Counted from the first letter of the stretch, positions 1 to 11,285 are shown. The stretch: DNA of 51,758 bases from an uncultured beta proteobacterium (GCA_903897005.1 CAITZZ010000074.1:1-51758); one strand, 5' to 3'. A program made the numbers and translations. The notes: a model not told the origin generated them from the sequence alone.

Positions 1-306
1 GATCAGCGCGAAGCGCGCGAGGTCGGAGAAAAGGCAGTGCAATTTGCGATGTGGGGCCAGCGCAATGGCTCGGTCGCCATCAAACGCACCGGCTTTTACT
101 CGGTTGACTATGAACTGCTGGAACTCGACGCCGTGGCAGGCAAGACGCGTGTCATGGAGGATGAATTCATCACGGCCAGCGGCACCGACGTGACCGACGC
201 GTTCCGACTCTATCTGCGTCCGCTCCTGGGCTCGGGCATGCCCGACGCGTTCCGACTCCGCCACCACCCGGTGGCCAAGGTTTTACATCAAGGAAAACAA
301 GCATGA
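1..306 (+). CDS. 6-phosphofructokinase (PPi-dependent type), C-terminal part; 5' end outside window
   Basis: Open frame from base 1; ...FAMWGQRNGSVAIKRTGFYSVDYELLELDAVAGKTRVMEDEFI...YLRPLLGSGMPDAFRLR resembles the C-terminus of the PFK family. Confidence 0.75.
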   Translation, partial: DQREAREVGEKAVQFAMWGQRNGSVAIKRTGFYSVDYELLELDAVAGKTRVMEDEFITASGTDVTDAFRLYLRPLLGSGMPDAFRLRHHPVAKVLHQGKQA

Positions 307-1214
307 CTATCGAATTCAAGGGCCAGGTGGCCATCGTGACAGGTGCCGGCGGTGGCCTGGGCCGCGCCCATGCGCTGGCGCTGGCAGCGCGTGGCGCCAA
401 GGTGCTGGTCAATGATCTGGGCGGTGCAAGGGATGGCTCGGGCGGCTCGGTCAGCGCTGCCGAAGCGGTGGCTGCGGAGATTCGCGCCGCCGGCGGTGAA
501 GCGCTTGCGAACGGCGCGTCGGTGACCGATTTTGCTGCGGTGCAAGCCATGGTGCAACAGGCCATGACGGCCTGGGGCCGCGTTGATATTCTGGTCAACA
601 ATGCCGGCATCCTGCGTGACAAGACTTTTGCCAAAATGGATCTGGCCGACTTTGAACTGGTGCTGCAGGTTCACCTGATGGGCGCCGTGCATTGCAACAA
701 GGCGGTCTGGCCCATCATGAACGCGCAGCAGTACGGCCGCATCCTGATGACGACCTCATCGACTGGCCTGTTTGGCAATTTTGGCCAGACCAACTATGGC
801 GCTGCCAAGCTGGCGCTGGTCGGCCTGATGCAGACCCTGGCACTCGAAGGCGCCAAGAACAACATCCGTGTCAACTGCCTGGCCCCGACCGCTGCCACCC
901 GCATGACCGAGGGCTTGATGCCGCAGGCCGTGCTCGATGCCCTGCAACCGCAAGCCGTAGTGCCAGCGATGCTGGTGCTGGTGTCAAAGGATGCGCCAAC
1001 CCGCACCACGCTGTGTGCCGGCGCCGGCACCTTCGAGGCGGCTCACATCACCATGACCAGCGGTGTCTGGATTGGCACCGATGCGAACGCGCCGGAGCGG
1101 CTGGCCGAGCAGTTGGCGCAGGTGACGGACCGCACGGGTGACAGCGTGCCGCAAAGCGGCGCTGCGCAAGGCACGAACGAGGTTGGCAAGGCGATGCAGA
1201 ACGCCGCTCGCTAA
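303..1214 (+). CDS. SDR family NAD(P)-dependent oxidoreductase (multifunctional enzyme type 2-like 3-hydroxyacyl-CoA dehydrogenase)
   Basis: TGAGGGLGRAHALALAARGA Rossmann motif, NNAG, YGAAKLAL active site; ATGA overlap with the upstream CDS. Confidence 0.9.
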   Translation: MTIEFKGQVAIVTGAGGGLGRAHALALAARGAKVLVNDLGGARDGSGGSVSAAEAVAAEIRAAGGEALANGASVTDFAAVQAMVQQAMTAWGRVDILVNNAGILRDKTFAKMDLADFELVLQVHLMGAVHCNKAVWPIMNAQQYGRILMTTSSTGLFGNFGQTNYGAAKLALVGLMQTLALEGAKNNIRVNCLAPTAATRMTEGLMPQAVLDALQPQAVVPAMLVLVSKDAPTRTTLCAGAGTFEAAHITMTSGVWIGTDANAPERLAEQLAQVTDRTGDSVPQSGAAQGTNEVGKAMQNAAR

Positions 1215-1222
1215 GGGCAGCA

Positions 1223-1663
1223 ATGGGCTGGGACTATCCCCATCCCTTCACCTTGCCGGCAACGCCGCAAGCGAGGGACATTGACGGCCTGAAGCACACC
1301 AACAATGCCGTCTATGTGCAGTGGTGCGAAAAAATAGGCTGGGCGCATTCTGAATCGCTGGGCTTGAACCTGGCGGACTATCAGCGGCTGGATCGCGCGA
1401 TGGCGATCCGGCGCGGCGAGTACGACTACCTGCTGCCCACCACGCTGCACGAGGAACTCACCTTGGCAACCTGGCTGACAGCAAGCGACGGCAAACTGAC
1501 CATGGAGCGGCGCTTTCAGCTGATTCGCAAGGCGGATCAAGCGACGGTGCTGCGTGGCCGCTGGGATCTGGTGTGCATCGAACTCAGCAGCGGCCGAGCG
1601 CGCCGCATGCCGCCAGAGTTCTGCCAGGTCTACCTGGCGGCGATGGTGAATCCGGCTGCGTGA
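1223..1663 (+). CDS. acyl-CoA thioesterase, hot-dog fold
   Basis: DIDGLKHTNNAVYVQWCEKIGWAHSESLG is 4-hydroxybenzoyl-CoA thioesterase-like. Confidence 0.8.
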   Translation: MGWDYPHPFTLPATPQARDIDGLKHTNNAVYVQWCEKIGWAHSESLGLNLADYQRLDRAMAIRRGEYDYLLPTTLHEELTLATWLTASDGKLTMERRFQLIRKADQATVLRGRWDLVCIELSSGRARRMPPEFCQVYLAAMVNPAA

Positions 1664-1672
1664 CGGGAGCGC

Positions 1673-4438
1673 CTAGCGCATTTTTGCTTGGTCGCCGAAA
1701 ACACCCCAGACCAGTTTTTCTGGCTTGACAAACTTCTTCCAGGTGCTGTTGACCTGCTCCGGCGTCAGTGACGCGATCATGGTATCGCCTCGTTCGTAGG
1801 CATCTGGCGTTTGGTCGAACTCCAGCCGCTCACCCATGAAAGCCAGCGCCCAACCGTCGCCAGAACGTCCACGCAGGCGATCGGCCAGAAACTGCTGCCG
1901 GAAAGTTTCCACTTCGGTCGCGGAGAAGCCCTCTCCCAGGGAGCGTGCCAATTCTTCCTTGAGGGCCGATTCGGCAGCGCTGACCTTGCCGGGCGAGACC
2001 TCGGCGCTCATTGAAAAGCGGGCGTTGGCCTCGTAGCGACTGGCACTGTAAGAAGCACCCGCGCTGTAGCTCAAACCGCTGGTCTCACGCAAACGAAGCC
2101 AGAGCCTGGACCCCGGCCCACTGCCAAAAATGCGGGCCGCCAGGGACATGGCGTAATCCTGCCAGTCAAGCTGGCCGGCCCGAAGCGGCAACGCATGGTA
2201 GGCGGTCAGGCTCGCGTTGGTCTTGTCAGGCGTATCAAAAACCAGTCGCGCCGGCGTGCGATCGACCAGCGGCTGCTCGACCCGCTGCCAGGCTTGCGGC
2301 GCCTGCCAGCCATCGAGTGCCAGTGCAAACTGTTGCTGAAGCTGCTTCACGTCGACGGGGCCCAGCACGGCGATCTGGGCATTCTGGGCGCCGTAAAAGC
2401 GTTGATAGAAGGCATAGGCCTGATCGCGCGTAACCGACTTGAGTTCCTGCAAGGTTTCATCCAGGCTGGACACGTAGCGCGGATCGCCCTTGGCATAGGG
2501 ATTGCCGTAGCGGCTCCAGGCGTTTTGCGCCTGTGCTTCCCTGTCCTTGAGCTGCCCTTCGTAGGCCTTGATCTGGGCCGAGCGGATTTCCTCGAATTCA
2601 GCCGGCGGGAAAGTCGACTCCCTGAGCAGCCGGGTCGCCAGTTCCAGCGCGGGCTTGACCTTGTCCTGCTTCACGGTCAGCGTCAACGCACCGCCCTCGT
2701 CGCCAAAACGCAGTGACAGGGCGGCGCCGAGTCTGACCTGCTCATCGTGAATCTGCTGACGCGTCATGCTTGCCGTGCCCTTGTCCAGCATCTGCCCCGC
2801 CAGCGTGGCGGCGACATCCTGCTGGCGCAGCGATTCAGCGCTGCCGAACTTGAAGGACACGCTGAGTTTGACCAGGTCACCGCGCACCGGTTTGGAGAGC
2901 AGTGCCGCCTTGATGCCACCCGGCGTGCTGGCGAAACTGACCTTTTCATGGAGCGAACGAGTGCTGAAGTCAAAAGCGCTCGATTCCAGCCCTTTTTCGC
3001 TCAACGTGTAACCCTGCAGGTAGGCTGCCACATCAGGCAGTCCCATCTCTGGCGCACGCACCGGCGTCTTGGTCGGAATCAGGTGGCCCAGCGTCCGGTT
3101 GTCAGCCAGCAGATAGCTGCGCGCCACCCGATTCACCTCGTCCAGTGTCACCGCTTTCATGCGCTCGCGGTCAACAAACACGGCGCGCCAGTCCCCCAGC
3201 ACCTCGAATTGCAGCGCGCCCTGTGCCACGGCGGCCGCGTTGGCAAACGCCAGTTCCAGATTCTTCTCGAGCCTGGCTCGGGCACGGTCAAACTCATCCT
3301 GGCGCAACGGCTCTTTGGCCAGGTTCTCGATCGTGTCCAGCAACAGTTTCTGGCGCGCCAGCGGGTCATCGTCCGGACCAAACGCCGTACCGAAGACGAC
3401 GCTACCGGCTTCGCGCCGACGGTCGGCACCGGCGAAGACCGCCTGCGCCAGTTTGCTCTCGACCAGCGCCTTGTGCAGGCGCCCCGAAGGCACGTCGCCC
3501 AAAGCGGTTGCCAGCACCGTCAGCGCCATGTTGTCCGGGTGCAAGGCCGCCGGCGCGCGGTACGTGACCAACATGAGTTGAGCGCTGGCAGGCCGGCGCA
3601 CCACGACGCTGCGTTCCCCGTCCTGCACTGGCTCCAGCGTGTAGGTCGGCGCCATCGGCACCTGCCCCCGCGGCAGGACCCCCAATGACTTCTGGATCGC
3701 AGCCAGGGTAGCCGCCGGATCGAACTTTCCTGCCACCATCAGCACTGCATTGTCCGCTCGGTAGTAGCGCTTGTAGAAGGTCTGCAAGCGGGAAATGTCG
3801 ACGTTTTCAATATCTGCCCGGTTACCAATGGTCGGCTTGCCATAGTTGTGCCAGGGATAGGCAGCGGCCATGACGCGCTGCGACAGCGTGGCAAAGGGGT
3901 TGTTGCCGGCGATCTCGAACTCGCTGCGCACCACCGTCATCTCGCTGTCGAGGTCCTTCTTCGCAATAAAACTGTTGACCATGGCGTCAGCCTGCCAGCC
4001 AATGTACCAATCCAGAGATTCCTGGCTGGAAACAAAGGTGGCGTAGTAGTTGGTTCGATCGGCCGAGGTCGTGCCATTGAAGGTGAAACCGCGCTTGCGG
4101 AACTCTGCCTTGGGGTCCGGCGTATTGGGAGATCCCTTGAAGATCAGATGCTCCAGCAAATGCGCCATGCCGGACTCGCCGTAGCCTTCATGGCGCGAGC
4201 CAACCAGGTAAGTCAGGTTCACCGTGACCCGCTCGTCAGCCAGATCGGGTGCCAGCAATACTTTCAAACCATTGGCCAACTGGTACTGTGTGATGCCCTC
4301 CACCGTCTGCACACGCGTCACGCCCGGTGGCAACGTTTGGGTCTCCTGCGCCGGGAGTTGAAAGGCCAGTAAAGCGCCGAAAAATGCCAGCACCGCCGCC
4401 CTGGCGAAACGGCCGCCAGCGCACTTGAGAATACCCAT
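1673..4438 (-). CDS. M16 family zinc metalloprotease (insulinase-like, two-domain) with signal peptide
   Basis: HLLEHLIFKG inverted zinc motif (HxxEH), 921 aa, N-terminal signal-like segment. Confidence 0.92.
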   Translation of the reverse strand: MGILKCAGGRFARAAVLAFFGALLAFQLPAQETQTLPPGVTRVQTVEGITQYQLANGLKVLLAPDLADERVTVNLTYLVGSRHEGYGESGMAHLLEHLIFKGSPNTPDPKAEFRKRGFTFNGTTSADRTNYYATFVSSQESLDWYIGWQADAMVNSFIAKKDLDSEMTVVRSEFEIAGNNPFATLSQRVMAAAYPWHNYGKPTIGNRADIENVDISRLQTFYKRYYRADNAVLMVAGKFDPAATLAAIQKSLGVLPRGQVPMAPTYTLEPVQDGERSVVVRRPASAQLMLVTYRAPAALHPDNMALTVLATALGDVPSGRLHKALVESKLAQAVFAGADRRREAGSVVFGTAFGPDDDPLARQKLLLDTIENLAKEPLRQDEFDRARARLEKNLELAFANAAAVAQGALQFEVLGDWRAVFVDRERMKAVTLDEVNRVARSYLLADNRTLGHLIPTKTPVRAPEMGLPDVAAYLQGYTLSEKGLESSAFDFSTRSLHEKVSFASTPGGIKAALLSKPVRGDLVKLSVSFKFGSAESLRQQDVAATLAGQMLDKGTASMTRQQIHDEQVRLGAALSLRFGDEGGALTLTVKQDKVKPALELATRLLRESTFPPAEFEEIRSAQIKAYEGQLKDREAQAQNAWSRYGNPYAKGDPRYVSSLDETLQELKSVTRDQAYAFYQRFYGAQNAQIAVLGPVDVKQLQQQFALALDGWQAPQAWQRVEQPLVDRTPARLVFDTPDKTNASLTAYHALPLRAGQLDWQDYAMSLAARIFGSGPGSRLWLRLRETSGLSYSAGASYSASRYEANARFSMSAEVSPGKVSAAESALKEELARSLGEGFSATEVETFRQQFLADRLRGRSGDGWALAFMGERLEFDQTPDAYERGDTMIASLTPEQVNSTWKKFVKPEKLVWGVFGDQAKMR

Positions 4439-4518
4439 CGATGTCTCCCTGTCAGGAATTCGCCGATCGATCGAGCCGGCTGGTAAAACTCCTGAAGGCG
4501 ATGATACTTCCTGAGTTG

Positions 4519-7131
4519 TCAGTGCACGACGCGCTCGAAGGTGAACTGCCCGGGTGCGCGGATCGGATCGACATCGACCGGAATCACATCTTTTGGCCCA
4601 AACCTGCCTTCCAGCAGCAACCTGGACAGCGGGTTCTCTATGCGCTGCTGAATCGCGCGCTTGAGCGGCCGCGCGCCAAACACCGGATCAAAGCCGACCT
4701 TGGCCAGTTCCGCCAGTGCCGCGGGCGACACTTCCAGTATCAGGTCCATTTTGGCCAGCCGTTCCTGCAGCACCTTGATCTGGATGCCGGCGATCTTGGC
4801 AATGTGCGAGGCATCCAGTGCATGGAACACCACGGTCTCGTCAATCCGGTTCAGAAATTCCGGCCGGAAGTGATTCTTCAGTTCGCCCGTGACGGCGTCC
4901 TTGATGTCCTCGCTGTCCTGCCCGACCATGCCCTGAATCATCTGCGAGCCGATGTTGCTGGTCATCACAATCACCGTGTTCTTGAAGTCCACGGTACGCC
5001 CCTGGCCATCGGTCAGCCGACCATCATCGAGCACCTGCAGCAGCACGTTGAACACATCGGGGTGCGCTTTCTCGACCTCATCGAGCAGCAGCACGCTATA
5101 GGGTTTGCGCCGCACTGCCTCTGTCAGGTAACCGCCCTCCTCGTAACCAACGTAACCGGGCGGCGCGCCAATCAGGCGTGCCACCGAATGCTTCTCCATG
5201 AACTCGCTCATGTCGATGCGCACCAGGTGATCTTCGCTGTCAAACAGAAAGCCGGCCAGCGCCTTGCACAGCTCGGTCTTGCCGACGCCGGTTGGCCCCA
5301 GGAACAGGAAAGAGCCGGTTGGACGGTTCGGATCCGACAGACCGGCACGCGAGCGCCGGATGGCGTTGGCAACGGCCTTGATTGCTTCGTCCTGACCGAC
5401 CACACGCTGATGCAGTTTGTCTTCCATCTGCAGCAGCTTGTCGCGCTCACCCTGCATCATCTTGGATACCGGGATACCGGTGGCGCGACTCACCACCTCG
5501 GCAATTTCTTCAGCGCCCACCATGGTGCGCAGCAATTGCGGACGACCACCGTCCTTGGCATTCTTGGCCTTGCCAGCTTCCTTGGTCTGTGCGTCCTTGA
5601 GCTGCTTTTCCAGCCCCGGCAGCTTGCCGTACTGCAACTCGCCGGCCCGGTTGAAGTCACCCTTGCGCGTCAGCTCCTCGATCTCGAAACGCAGTTTTTC
5701 GATCTCCTGCATGATGGCTTTGGAACCCTGTGCCTGCGCTTTTTCAGCCTTCCAGATTTCGTCCAGATCGGCGATTTCCTTCTGCAGCTTGCTGATCTCC
5801 TCCTCGATCAAGCCGAAACGCTTTTGCGAGGCTTCGTCCTTCTCGCGGCGTACCGCTTCGCGCTCGATCTGCAACTGGATCAGACGCCGGTCGAGCTTGT
5901 CCATCACTTCAGGCTTGGAGTCGAGCTCGATCTTGATCTTGGATGCTGCCTCGTCGATCAGGTCGATCGCCTTGTCCGGCAAAAAACGATCCGTGATGTA
6001 GCGGTGGCTCAACTCGGCGGCGGCCACGATGGCCGGATCGGTGATCTGCACGCCATGGTGCGCCTCGTAGCGCGCCTGCAGTCCACGCAGGATGGCAATC
6101 GTCGCTTCCACCGTCGGTTCGCCTACCAGGATTTTCTGGAAGCGCCGTTCCAGCGCGGCGTCCTTCTCGATGTACTTGCGGTACTCATCGAGCGTGGTGG
6201 CACCGACGCAATGCAGTTCACCGCGCGCCAAAGCGGGCTTGAGCATATTGCCGGCGTCCATCGCGCCTTCCGCCTTGCCGGCCCCCACCATGGTGTGCAA
6301 CTCGTCAATGAAAACAATGGTTTGACCCTCGTCCTTGGCCAGGTCCTTCAGCACGTTTTTCAGGCGCTCCTCGAACTCGCCGCGGAACTTGGCGCCGGCC
6401 AGCAGGGACGCCATATCGAGTGACAGGACGCGCTTGCCCTTGAGGGAATCGGGCACCTCGCCAGCCACGATGCGTTGCGCCAGCCCCTCGACGATGGCGG
6501 TCTTGCCAACGCCGGGCTCGCCGATCAGCACCGGATTGTTCTTGGTCCGGCGCTGCAACACCTGAATGGCACGGCGGATTTCATCGTCACGACCGATGAC
6601 CGGGTCGAGCTTGCCCATGCGGGCACGCTCGGTCAGGTCCAGACAGTATTTCTTGAGTGATTCACGCTGATCTTCGGCGTCGGCGCTGTCTACATTCTGG
6701 CCACCACGCACGGCGTCGATGGCGGCTTCGAGCGACTTGCGGTTCAGCCCGTTCTCACGAACCAACTTGCCGATGTCCTGCTTGCTGTCAGTCAGGGCCA
6801 ACAAAAAGAGTTCGCCGGCAACAAACTGGTCACCGCGCTTGATCGACTCCTTCTCGGCCGCTTGCAGCAATGTGACCATGTCGCGGCCAATCTGAACCTG
6901 CTCCTGGCCCTGAACTTCAGGCAGCTTTTTCATCGCCAGTTCGGCGGCACCGAGCAGACCGGCCACATTCACACCAGCACGCTGCAACAGGGCTTTGGGC
7001 CCGTCTTCCTGACGCAACATGGCAGTCAACACATGCACCGGCTCAATGTAGGCGTGGTCCTGGCCCAGGGCCAGCGTCTGAGCCTCGCTCAAGGCTTCCT
7101 GAAACTTGGTCGTCAACTTTTCCATTCGCAT
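4519..7131 (-). CDS. clpB: ATP-dependent chaperone ClpB
   Basis: [23 protein letters not shown]-terminus, [13 protein letters not shown] and [10 protein letters not shown] Walker A motifs, coiled-coil M domain; start set at the internal Met rather than the ORF-track start. Confidence 0.97.
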   Translation of the reverse strand: MRMEKLTTKFQEALSEAQTLALGQDHAYIEPVHVLTAMLRQEDGPKALLQRAGVNVAGLLGAAELAMKKLPEVQGQEQVQIGRDMVTLLQAAEKESIKRGDQFVAGELFLLALTDSKQDIGKLVRENGLNRKSLEAAIDAVRGGQNVDSADAEDQRESLKKYCLDLTERARMGKLDPVIGRDDEIRRAIQVLQRRTKNNPVLIGEPGVGKTAIVEGLAQRIVAGEVPDSLKGKRVLSLDMASLLAGAKFRGEFEERLKNVLKDLAKDEGQTIVFIDELHTMVGAGKAEGAMDAGNMLKPALARGELHCVGATTLDEYRKYIEKDAALERRFQKILVGEPTVEATIAILRGLQARYEAHHGVQITDPAIVAAAELSHRYITDRFLPDKAIDLIDEAASKIKIELDSKPEVMDKLDRRLIQLQIEREAVRREKDEASQKRFGLIEEEISKLQKEIADLDEIWKAEKAQAQGSKAIMQEIEKLRFEIEELTRKGDFNRAGELQYGKLPGLEKQLKDAQTKEAGKAKNAKDGGRPQLLRTMVGAEEIAEVVSRATGIPVSKMMQGERDKLLQMEDKLHQRVVGQDEAIKAVANAIRRSRAGLSDPNRPTGSFLFLGPTGVGKTELCKALAGFLFDSEDHLVRIDMSEFMEKHSVARLIGAPPGYVGYEEGGYLTEAVRRKPYSVLLLDEVEKAHPDVFNVLLQVLDDGRLTDGQGRTVDFKNTVIVMTSNIGSQMIQGMVGQDSEDIKDAVTGELKNHFRPEFLNRIDETVVFHALDASHIAKIAGIQIKVLQERLAKMDLILEVSPAALAELAKVGFDPVFGARPLKRAIQQRIENPLSRLLLEGRFGPKDVIPVDVDPIRAPGQFTFERVVH

Positions 7132-7162
7132 GGCAATCCCCTTGGTCTTTGATTGCCTGTCA

Positions 7163-7189
7163 CCTTGGGTTAAGTAGGAACATTTCAAG
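7163..7189 (-). promoter_or_regulatory. candidate sigma-32 heat-shock promoter of clpB
   Basis: On the minus strand CTTGAAA - 13 nt - CCCAAGG, about 30 nt upstream of the clpB start; the -35 matches the known sigma-32 consensus, the -10 only partly. Confidence 0.6.
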
Positions 7190-7226
7190 TGCCAGGCGCG
7201 TGGGCAAGTCTGACTAAAATCAAACC

Positions 7227-7793
7227 ATGACCATTCACCAGTTGCAGGCAAGCTATGTTCTGGAGCAGGATCGCATCCTGGTGCGCATGAATACGCTCGC
7301 TGGTGAGGAGTTGCGTCTTTGGTTAACGCGTCGCATGGTCAGGAACCTGTTTCCGCACATGCTGCAGGTCACCGCCGATCTGGTGGCCGATCAGGCCCAG
7401 GGTGCCAGTCACGACGGCGCTGACCGCACTGCGTTGACCCGGTTCAAAAAGCAGGAGTCACTGCAAAAGGCGGACTTTCATACGCCCTTTAACAGTCAGG
7501 CAGCCAGCTTGCCAATCGGGGACGCACCGCTGCTGGCCAGTCGTGTCCACATCACGGTCTGTGACGGTGGCTCCCTGCGCATCGGCTTTGAAGAGGATGT
7601 GGCGGGCGCGGCGACCAAACGAAGTTTTGAAGTGACGCTGGGTCAGGATCTGCTGCACGGCTTCATGCATTTGCTCGAAGCTGCCCTGCAGCAAGCCGAT
7701 TGGGGCATCACGCTGGAGCCTGGCACTGCAGGCGGCGAGCCGCTGACGGCAGATGCTTTTGCCAACGCCAAGCCGCCCCAGTACCTGAACTGA
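7227..7793 (+). CDS. conserved hypothetical protein
   Basis: 188-aa ORF divergent from clpB, no antisense competitor of known family; no domain recognised. Confidence 0.6.
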   Translation: MTIHQLQASYVLEQDRILVRMNTLAGEELRLWLTRRMVRNLFPHMLQVTADLVADQAQGASHDGADRTALTRFKKQESLQKADFHTPFNSQAASLPIGDAPLLASRVHITVCDGGSLRIGFEEDVAGAATKRSFEVTLGQDLLHGFMHLLEAALQQADWGITLEPGTAGGEPLTADAFANAKPPQYLN

Positions 7794-7798
7794 GCCCC

Positions 7799-8311
7799 TC
7801 AGAGGTTGGACGCCGAAATGCCCCAGCGCGCCAGCGCTGCGTCGTCGGCGACACGTGCATCGACCCAACGCGCGCCCTGCGCAGTCTGCTCCTTCTTCCA
7901 GAACGGTGCCTGGGTCTTGAGGTAGTCCATCAGGAACTCACACGCGGCGAAACTCTCGTGACGGTGCTTGGATGCAACAGCCACCAGCACAATCTGATCC
8001 ATGGCTTGCAACAGGCCAACGCGATGAATGACCCGGGCATCGAAGATGTCAAACCGCTGCTGCGCCTGATCAATCATGGCCTCGATCGCCTTCTCCGTCA
8101 TTCCGGGGTAATGTTCCAGTTCCATCGCCAGGACTGGCTCCGCCGCACCGCTCTCAGGCCCGGCGGCGTGACGATCGCGTACCGTTCCGACAAAGCTGCA
8201 GACGGCCCCAATGCCGGCGTGACCGCCACGCAGTGCTGCCACTTCAGCGCTCAGATCAAAATCTTGCGTCTGGATGCGAACGCGCGCCGTGGCGGATGAA
8301 GCTGCGCTCAT
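7799..8311 (-). CDS. moaE: molybdopterin synthase catalytic subunit MoaE
   Basis: ...GAVCSFVGTVRD...LELEHYPGMTEKAIE...HRVGLL...VAVASKHRHESFAACEFLMDYLKTQAPFWKKE. Confidence 0.95.
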   Translation of the reverse strand: MSAASSATARVRIQTQDFDLSAEVAALRGGHAGIGAVCSFVGTVRDRHAAGPESGAAEPVLAMELEHYPGMTEKAIEAMIDQAQQRFDIFDARVIHRVGLLQAMDQIVLVAVASKHRHESFAACEFLMDYLKTQAPFWKKEQTAQGARWVDARVADDAALARWGISASNL

Positions 8312-8318
8312 GCTCAAC

Positions 8319-8570
8319 TCAACCACCCGTGACCGGCGGAAAGAAGGCCACTTCCGCACCGTCGAGCAGACTGACGGATTCTCTGCACATGACCTGATTG
8401 AGTGCCATGCGCAGGGCCCGGCCCCGCGCCAGAGCCTGCGCGTGCGGCGCATCCAGAGCAATCAATTCGTCGCGCAGTGCTGCCAGTGTGCTGGCTGTCG
8501 TCTCGACCGATTCGGCGGCGACGCCAACCGTTTCGCGGATTGACGCGAAATACCTGATCTCCACTTTCAT
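8319..8570 (-). CDS. moaD: molybdopterin synthase sulfur carrier subunit MoaD
   Basis: MKVEIRYFASIRETVG...VAFFPPVTGG C-terminal GG; lies next to moaE. Confidence 0.95.
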   Translation of the reverse strand: MKVEIRYFASIRETVGVAAESVETTASTLAALRDELIALDAPHAQALARGRALRMALNQVMCRESVSLLDGAEVAFFPPVTGG

Positions 8571-9790
8571 CCCAGCATCTCCATCAAGGGAATAAACCGG
8601 ACCAGGTCGCCATAGGCAATGACCTGCCCTGGCGGGTTGTCAACCAGCCCATCGGCCCAGACCGCTGAGGTCAGTACGCCTGAACTCTGGTTGCCAAACA
8701 AATCCAGCCCACCCTGCGCGTTGCGCCTTGCGCGCAGAAATTCTCGCCGCTTGTCCGCTTTGGGAAGTGTGAAGTGGGCCGGCACGGCAATCGAATGGAC
8801 AGCCACTTGACGGGCCCCCTGCAGGCGCAACAGAAACGGGCGCACCAGCAGCAGGAAAGTAACAAAGCTCGACACCGGGTTGCCCGGCAAGCCGATGAAA
8901 TGCGCATCCTGAACCCGTCCATAAGCAAAGGGCTTGCCCGGCTTGATGGCAAGTTGCCACAGGTCCAGAGAGCCCAGGGACTGCACGGCTGGTTTGATGT
9001 GGTCTTCCTCACCGACCGAAACACCACCGCTGGTGAGAATCAGATCGTGCCCACGGGCCGCCTGCTGCAAGGCCTGCACGGTCGCATCGAGCCGGTCCGG
9101 CACGATACCCAGGTCGCTGACTTGGCAACCCAGGCGCTGCAACAGGGCGCGCAAGAAGAAGCGGTTCGAGTTGTAAATGCTGCCTGGCTTCATCTGGGCC
9201 GGAGTGATTTCACCGGGCATCACCAGTTCATCGCCGGTAGAAAACAAGGCCACCCGGGGGCGGCGCAGCACCGTCAGGGTACTCATGCCGACGCTCGCAG
9301 CCAGCCCCAAGGCAGCAGGCGAGAGCCGCTCGCCTCGTGCCAGGACGACCGAACCTTCGGCAATATCCTCGCCAGCGCGGCGTATCCATTGACCCGGCAA
9401 CGCTGTTGCGTTGATGCGCACGCGCTCGCCGGGCAGCGCCTCGCAGTCTTCCTGCATGATGACCGCATCAGCGCCTGGCGGAATCGGAGCGCCGGTAAAG
9501 ATACGGGCTGCGCTCGACGGATGAAGCGCCACGCCCGCACTCCCCGCTGCGATGCGCTGCGTCACGGGCAACTCCGTTGCACCGGGCGACAGATCGGCGC
9601 AACGCAGCGCGTAGCCGTCCATGGAACTGTTGTCCTGTGGCGGCACCTGCAGGTCCGACACAATATCCTGCGCCAGCACCCGGCCATCGGCATCAAAAGT
9701 GCTGACCTCTTCCTGCTGCGTCAGCACGCTGGCATATTGCAGCAGCTGTGCCAGCGCGACATCGAGCGGCTTGAGCGCTGGGCGCTGCAT
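8567..9790 (-). CDS. moeA: molybdopterin molybdenumtransferase MoeA
   Basis: DNSSMDGYALR, TSGGVSVGEEDH, LPGNPVSSFVTF motifs; 4-nt overlap with moaD; start set at an internal Met. Confidence 0.95.
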   Translation of the reverse strand: MQRPALKPLDVALAQLLQYASVLTQQEEVSTFDADGRVLAQDIVSDLQVPPQDNSSMDGYALRCADLSPGATELPVTQRIAAGSAGVALHPSSAARIFTGAPIPPGADAVIMQEDCEALPGERVRINATALPGQWIRRAGEDIAEGSVVLARGERLSPAALGLAASVGMSTLTVLRRPRVALFSTGDELVMPGEITPAQMKPGSIYNSNRFFLRALLQRLGCQVSDLGIVPDRLDATVQALQQAARGHDLILTSGGVSVGEEDHIKPAVQSLGSLDLWQLAIKPGKPFAYGRVQDAHFIGLPGNPVSSFVTFLLLVRPFLLRLQGARQVAVHSIAVPAHFTLPKADKRREFLRARRNAQGGLDLFGNQSSGVLTSAVWADGLVDNPPGQVIAYGDLVRFIPLMEMLG

Positions 9791-9821
9791 CACGGGGCGA
9801 CCCCGGCAAAGCGAACCAGCT

Positions 9822-11285
9822 TCATCTGCAGTGCTGCGCAATATAGGCCTTGATGGCAGCCGGATCGGCCGCCATCCGCGTCACCCTCTTGGGCAGGGCT
9901 TCGATGCCCTCAAACTGGGGCGGTCGATCAGGCTCACGACCCAGCGCTTCGACGATGGTGGCGGCAAACTTGATGGGCAAGGCAGTCTCCAGCACGATCA
10001 TCGGCACGCCCGCTTGCCGGTGCTCGCCGGCCACCTTGAGCGCATCCGCTGTGTGCGTGTCAATCAGCACGCCAAAGCGCTCGAAGGTCGTGCGGATGGT
10101 GTTCAGGCGATCGGCATGGGTGCTCTTGCCGCTTTCAAAACCGTAGACCGTCGCTGCCTTGCCAAAAGCCGGGTCGGCGCTCAGGTCAAAACGGCCGGTC
10201 TGCTGAAGTTCGTCGCCAAACAAGGCCTTCAGGCGCACGCCGTCACGGCCCAGCAGGTCGAATACAAAACGTTCGAAATTCGATGCCTTCGAGATATCCA
10301 TCGAGGGGCTTGATGTCTCGTGCGTATCGGCGCTGCTGCGCACGCGATAGACGCCGCTGCGGAAGAATTCGTCAAGCACATCATTTTCGTTGGTGGCGAC
10401 CACCAGCGCGGCAATCGGCAGGCCCATCATGCGCGCCACGTGGCCGGCGCAGACGTTGCCAAAGTTGCCCGAGGGCACGGTAAAACTGACTCTTTCGGAA
10501 TTGTTCGTCGTGGCTTGGAAGTAACCAGCAAAGTAGTACACCACCTGTGCCATCAGGCGTGCCCAGTTGATGGAATTGACGGTTCCGATTTTGTACTGAC
10601 GTTTGAAATCGAGATCGTTCGAGACCGCCTTGACCATGTCCTGGCAGTCATCGAAAACGCCCTCCACCGCGATGTTGTGGATATTGTCATCTTGCAGGCT
10701 GAACATCTGGGCCTGCTGGAACGGACTCATGCGGCCCAGCGGACTGGTCATGAAAACGCGCACGCCTTTTTTGCCGCGCATGGCGTACTCGGCAGCGCTG
10801 CCGGTATCACCGCTGGTGGCGCCCAGGATGTTGAGTTGCTCGCCGCGACGCCCCAGTTCGAATTCAAACAAGTTGCCCAGCAACTGCATGGCCATGTCTT
10901 TGAAAGCCAGCGTCGGACCATTGGACAGTGCCTCCAGAAACAGGGGCGCCTGTCCAGCAGGGGTCAAGGCATCGTGCAGCTGCGTCAAGGGAACGATCTG
11001 AGGCGTGCCAAAAACAGCCTGCGTGTAGGTCTTGTCGCAAATCGCTCGCAACTCACTGGCGGGAATGTCGTCGATGTAGAGCGAGAGCACTTCAAAGGCC
11101 AGTGCGCCGTAGCCCTGTTGCCGGTACACGTTGCGCCAGCGCGCGAGTTGCGCCTGATCGACCTGCGGGTAGTGCTCGGGCAGGTACAAGCCGCCATCGG
11201 GTGCCAGACCTTCCAGCAGGATTTCACAAAAGTGCTTGCGCCCGGACTCATCCAGGGCAGGAGCGCGTGTTGAGCAGTACTTCAT
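9822..11285 (-). CDS. thrC: threonine synthase
   Basis: LSNGPTLAFKDMAMQLLGNLFE PLP-lysine region; adjacent to hom. Confidence 0.96.
   Translation of the reverse strand: MKYCSTRAPALDESGRKHFCEILLEGLAPDGGLYLPEHYPQVDQAQLARWRNVYRQQGYGALAFEVLSLYIDDIPASELRAICDKTYTQAVFGTPQIVPLTQLHDALTPAGQAPLFLEALSNGPTLAFKDMAMQLLGNLFEFELGRRGEQLNILGATSGDTGSAAEYAMRGKKGVRVFMTSPLGRMSPFQQAQMFSLQDDNIHNIAVEGVFDDCQDMVKAVSNDLDFKRQYKIGTVNSINWARLMAQVVYYFAGYFQATTNNSERVSFTVPSGNFGNVCAGHVARMMGLPIAALVVATNENDVLDEFFRSGVYRVRSSADTHETSSPSMDISKASNFERFVFDLLGRDGVRLKALFGDELQQTGRFDLSADPAFGKAATVYGFESGKSTHADRLNTIRTTFERFGVLIDTHTADALKVAGEHRQAGVPMIVLETALPIKFAATIVEALGREPDRPPQFEGIEALPKRVTRMAADPAAIKAYIAQHCR

Noticed and set aside
4441-6423. 660-aa + strand ORF
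   Set aside because: Fully antisense to clpB, whose protein is unmistakable; low-complexity His/Leu/Gln/Arg-rich composition typical of shadow ORFs in GC-rich DNA.
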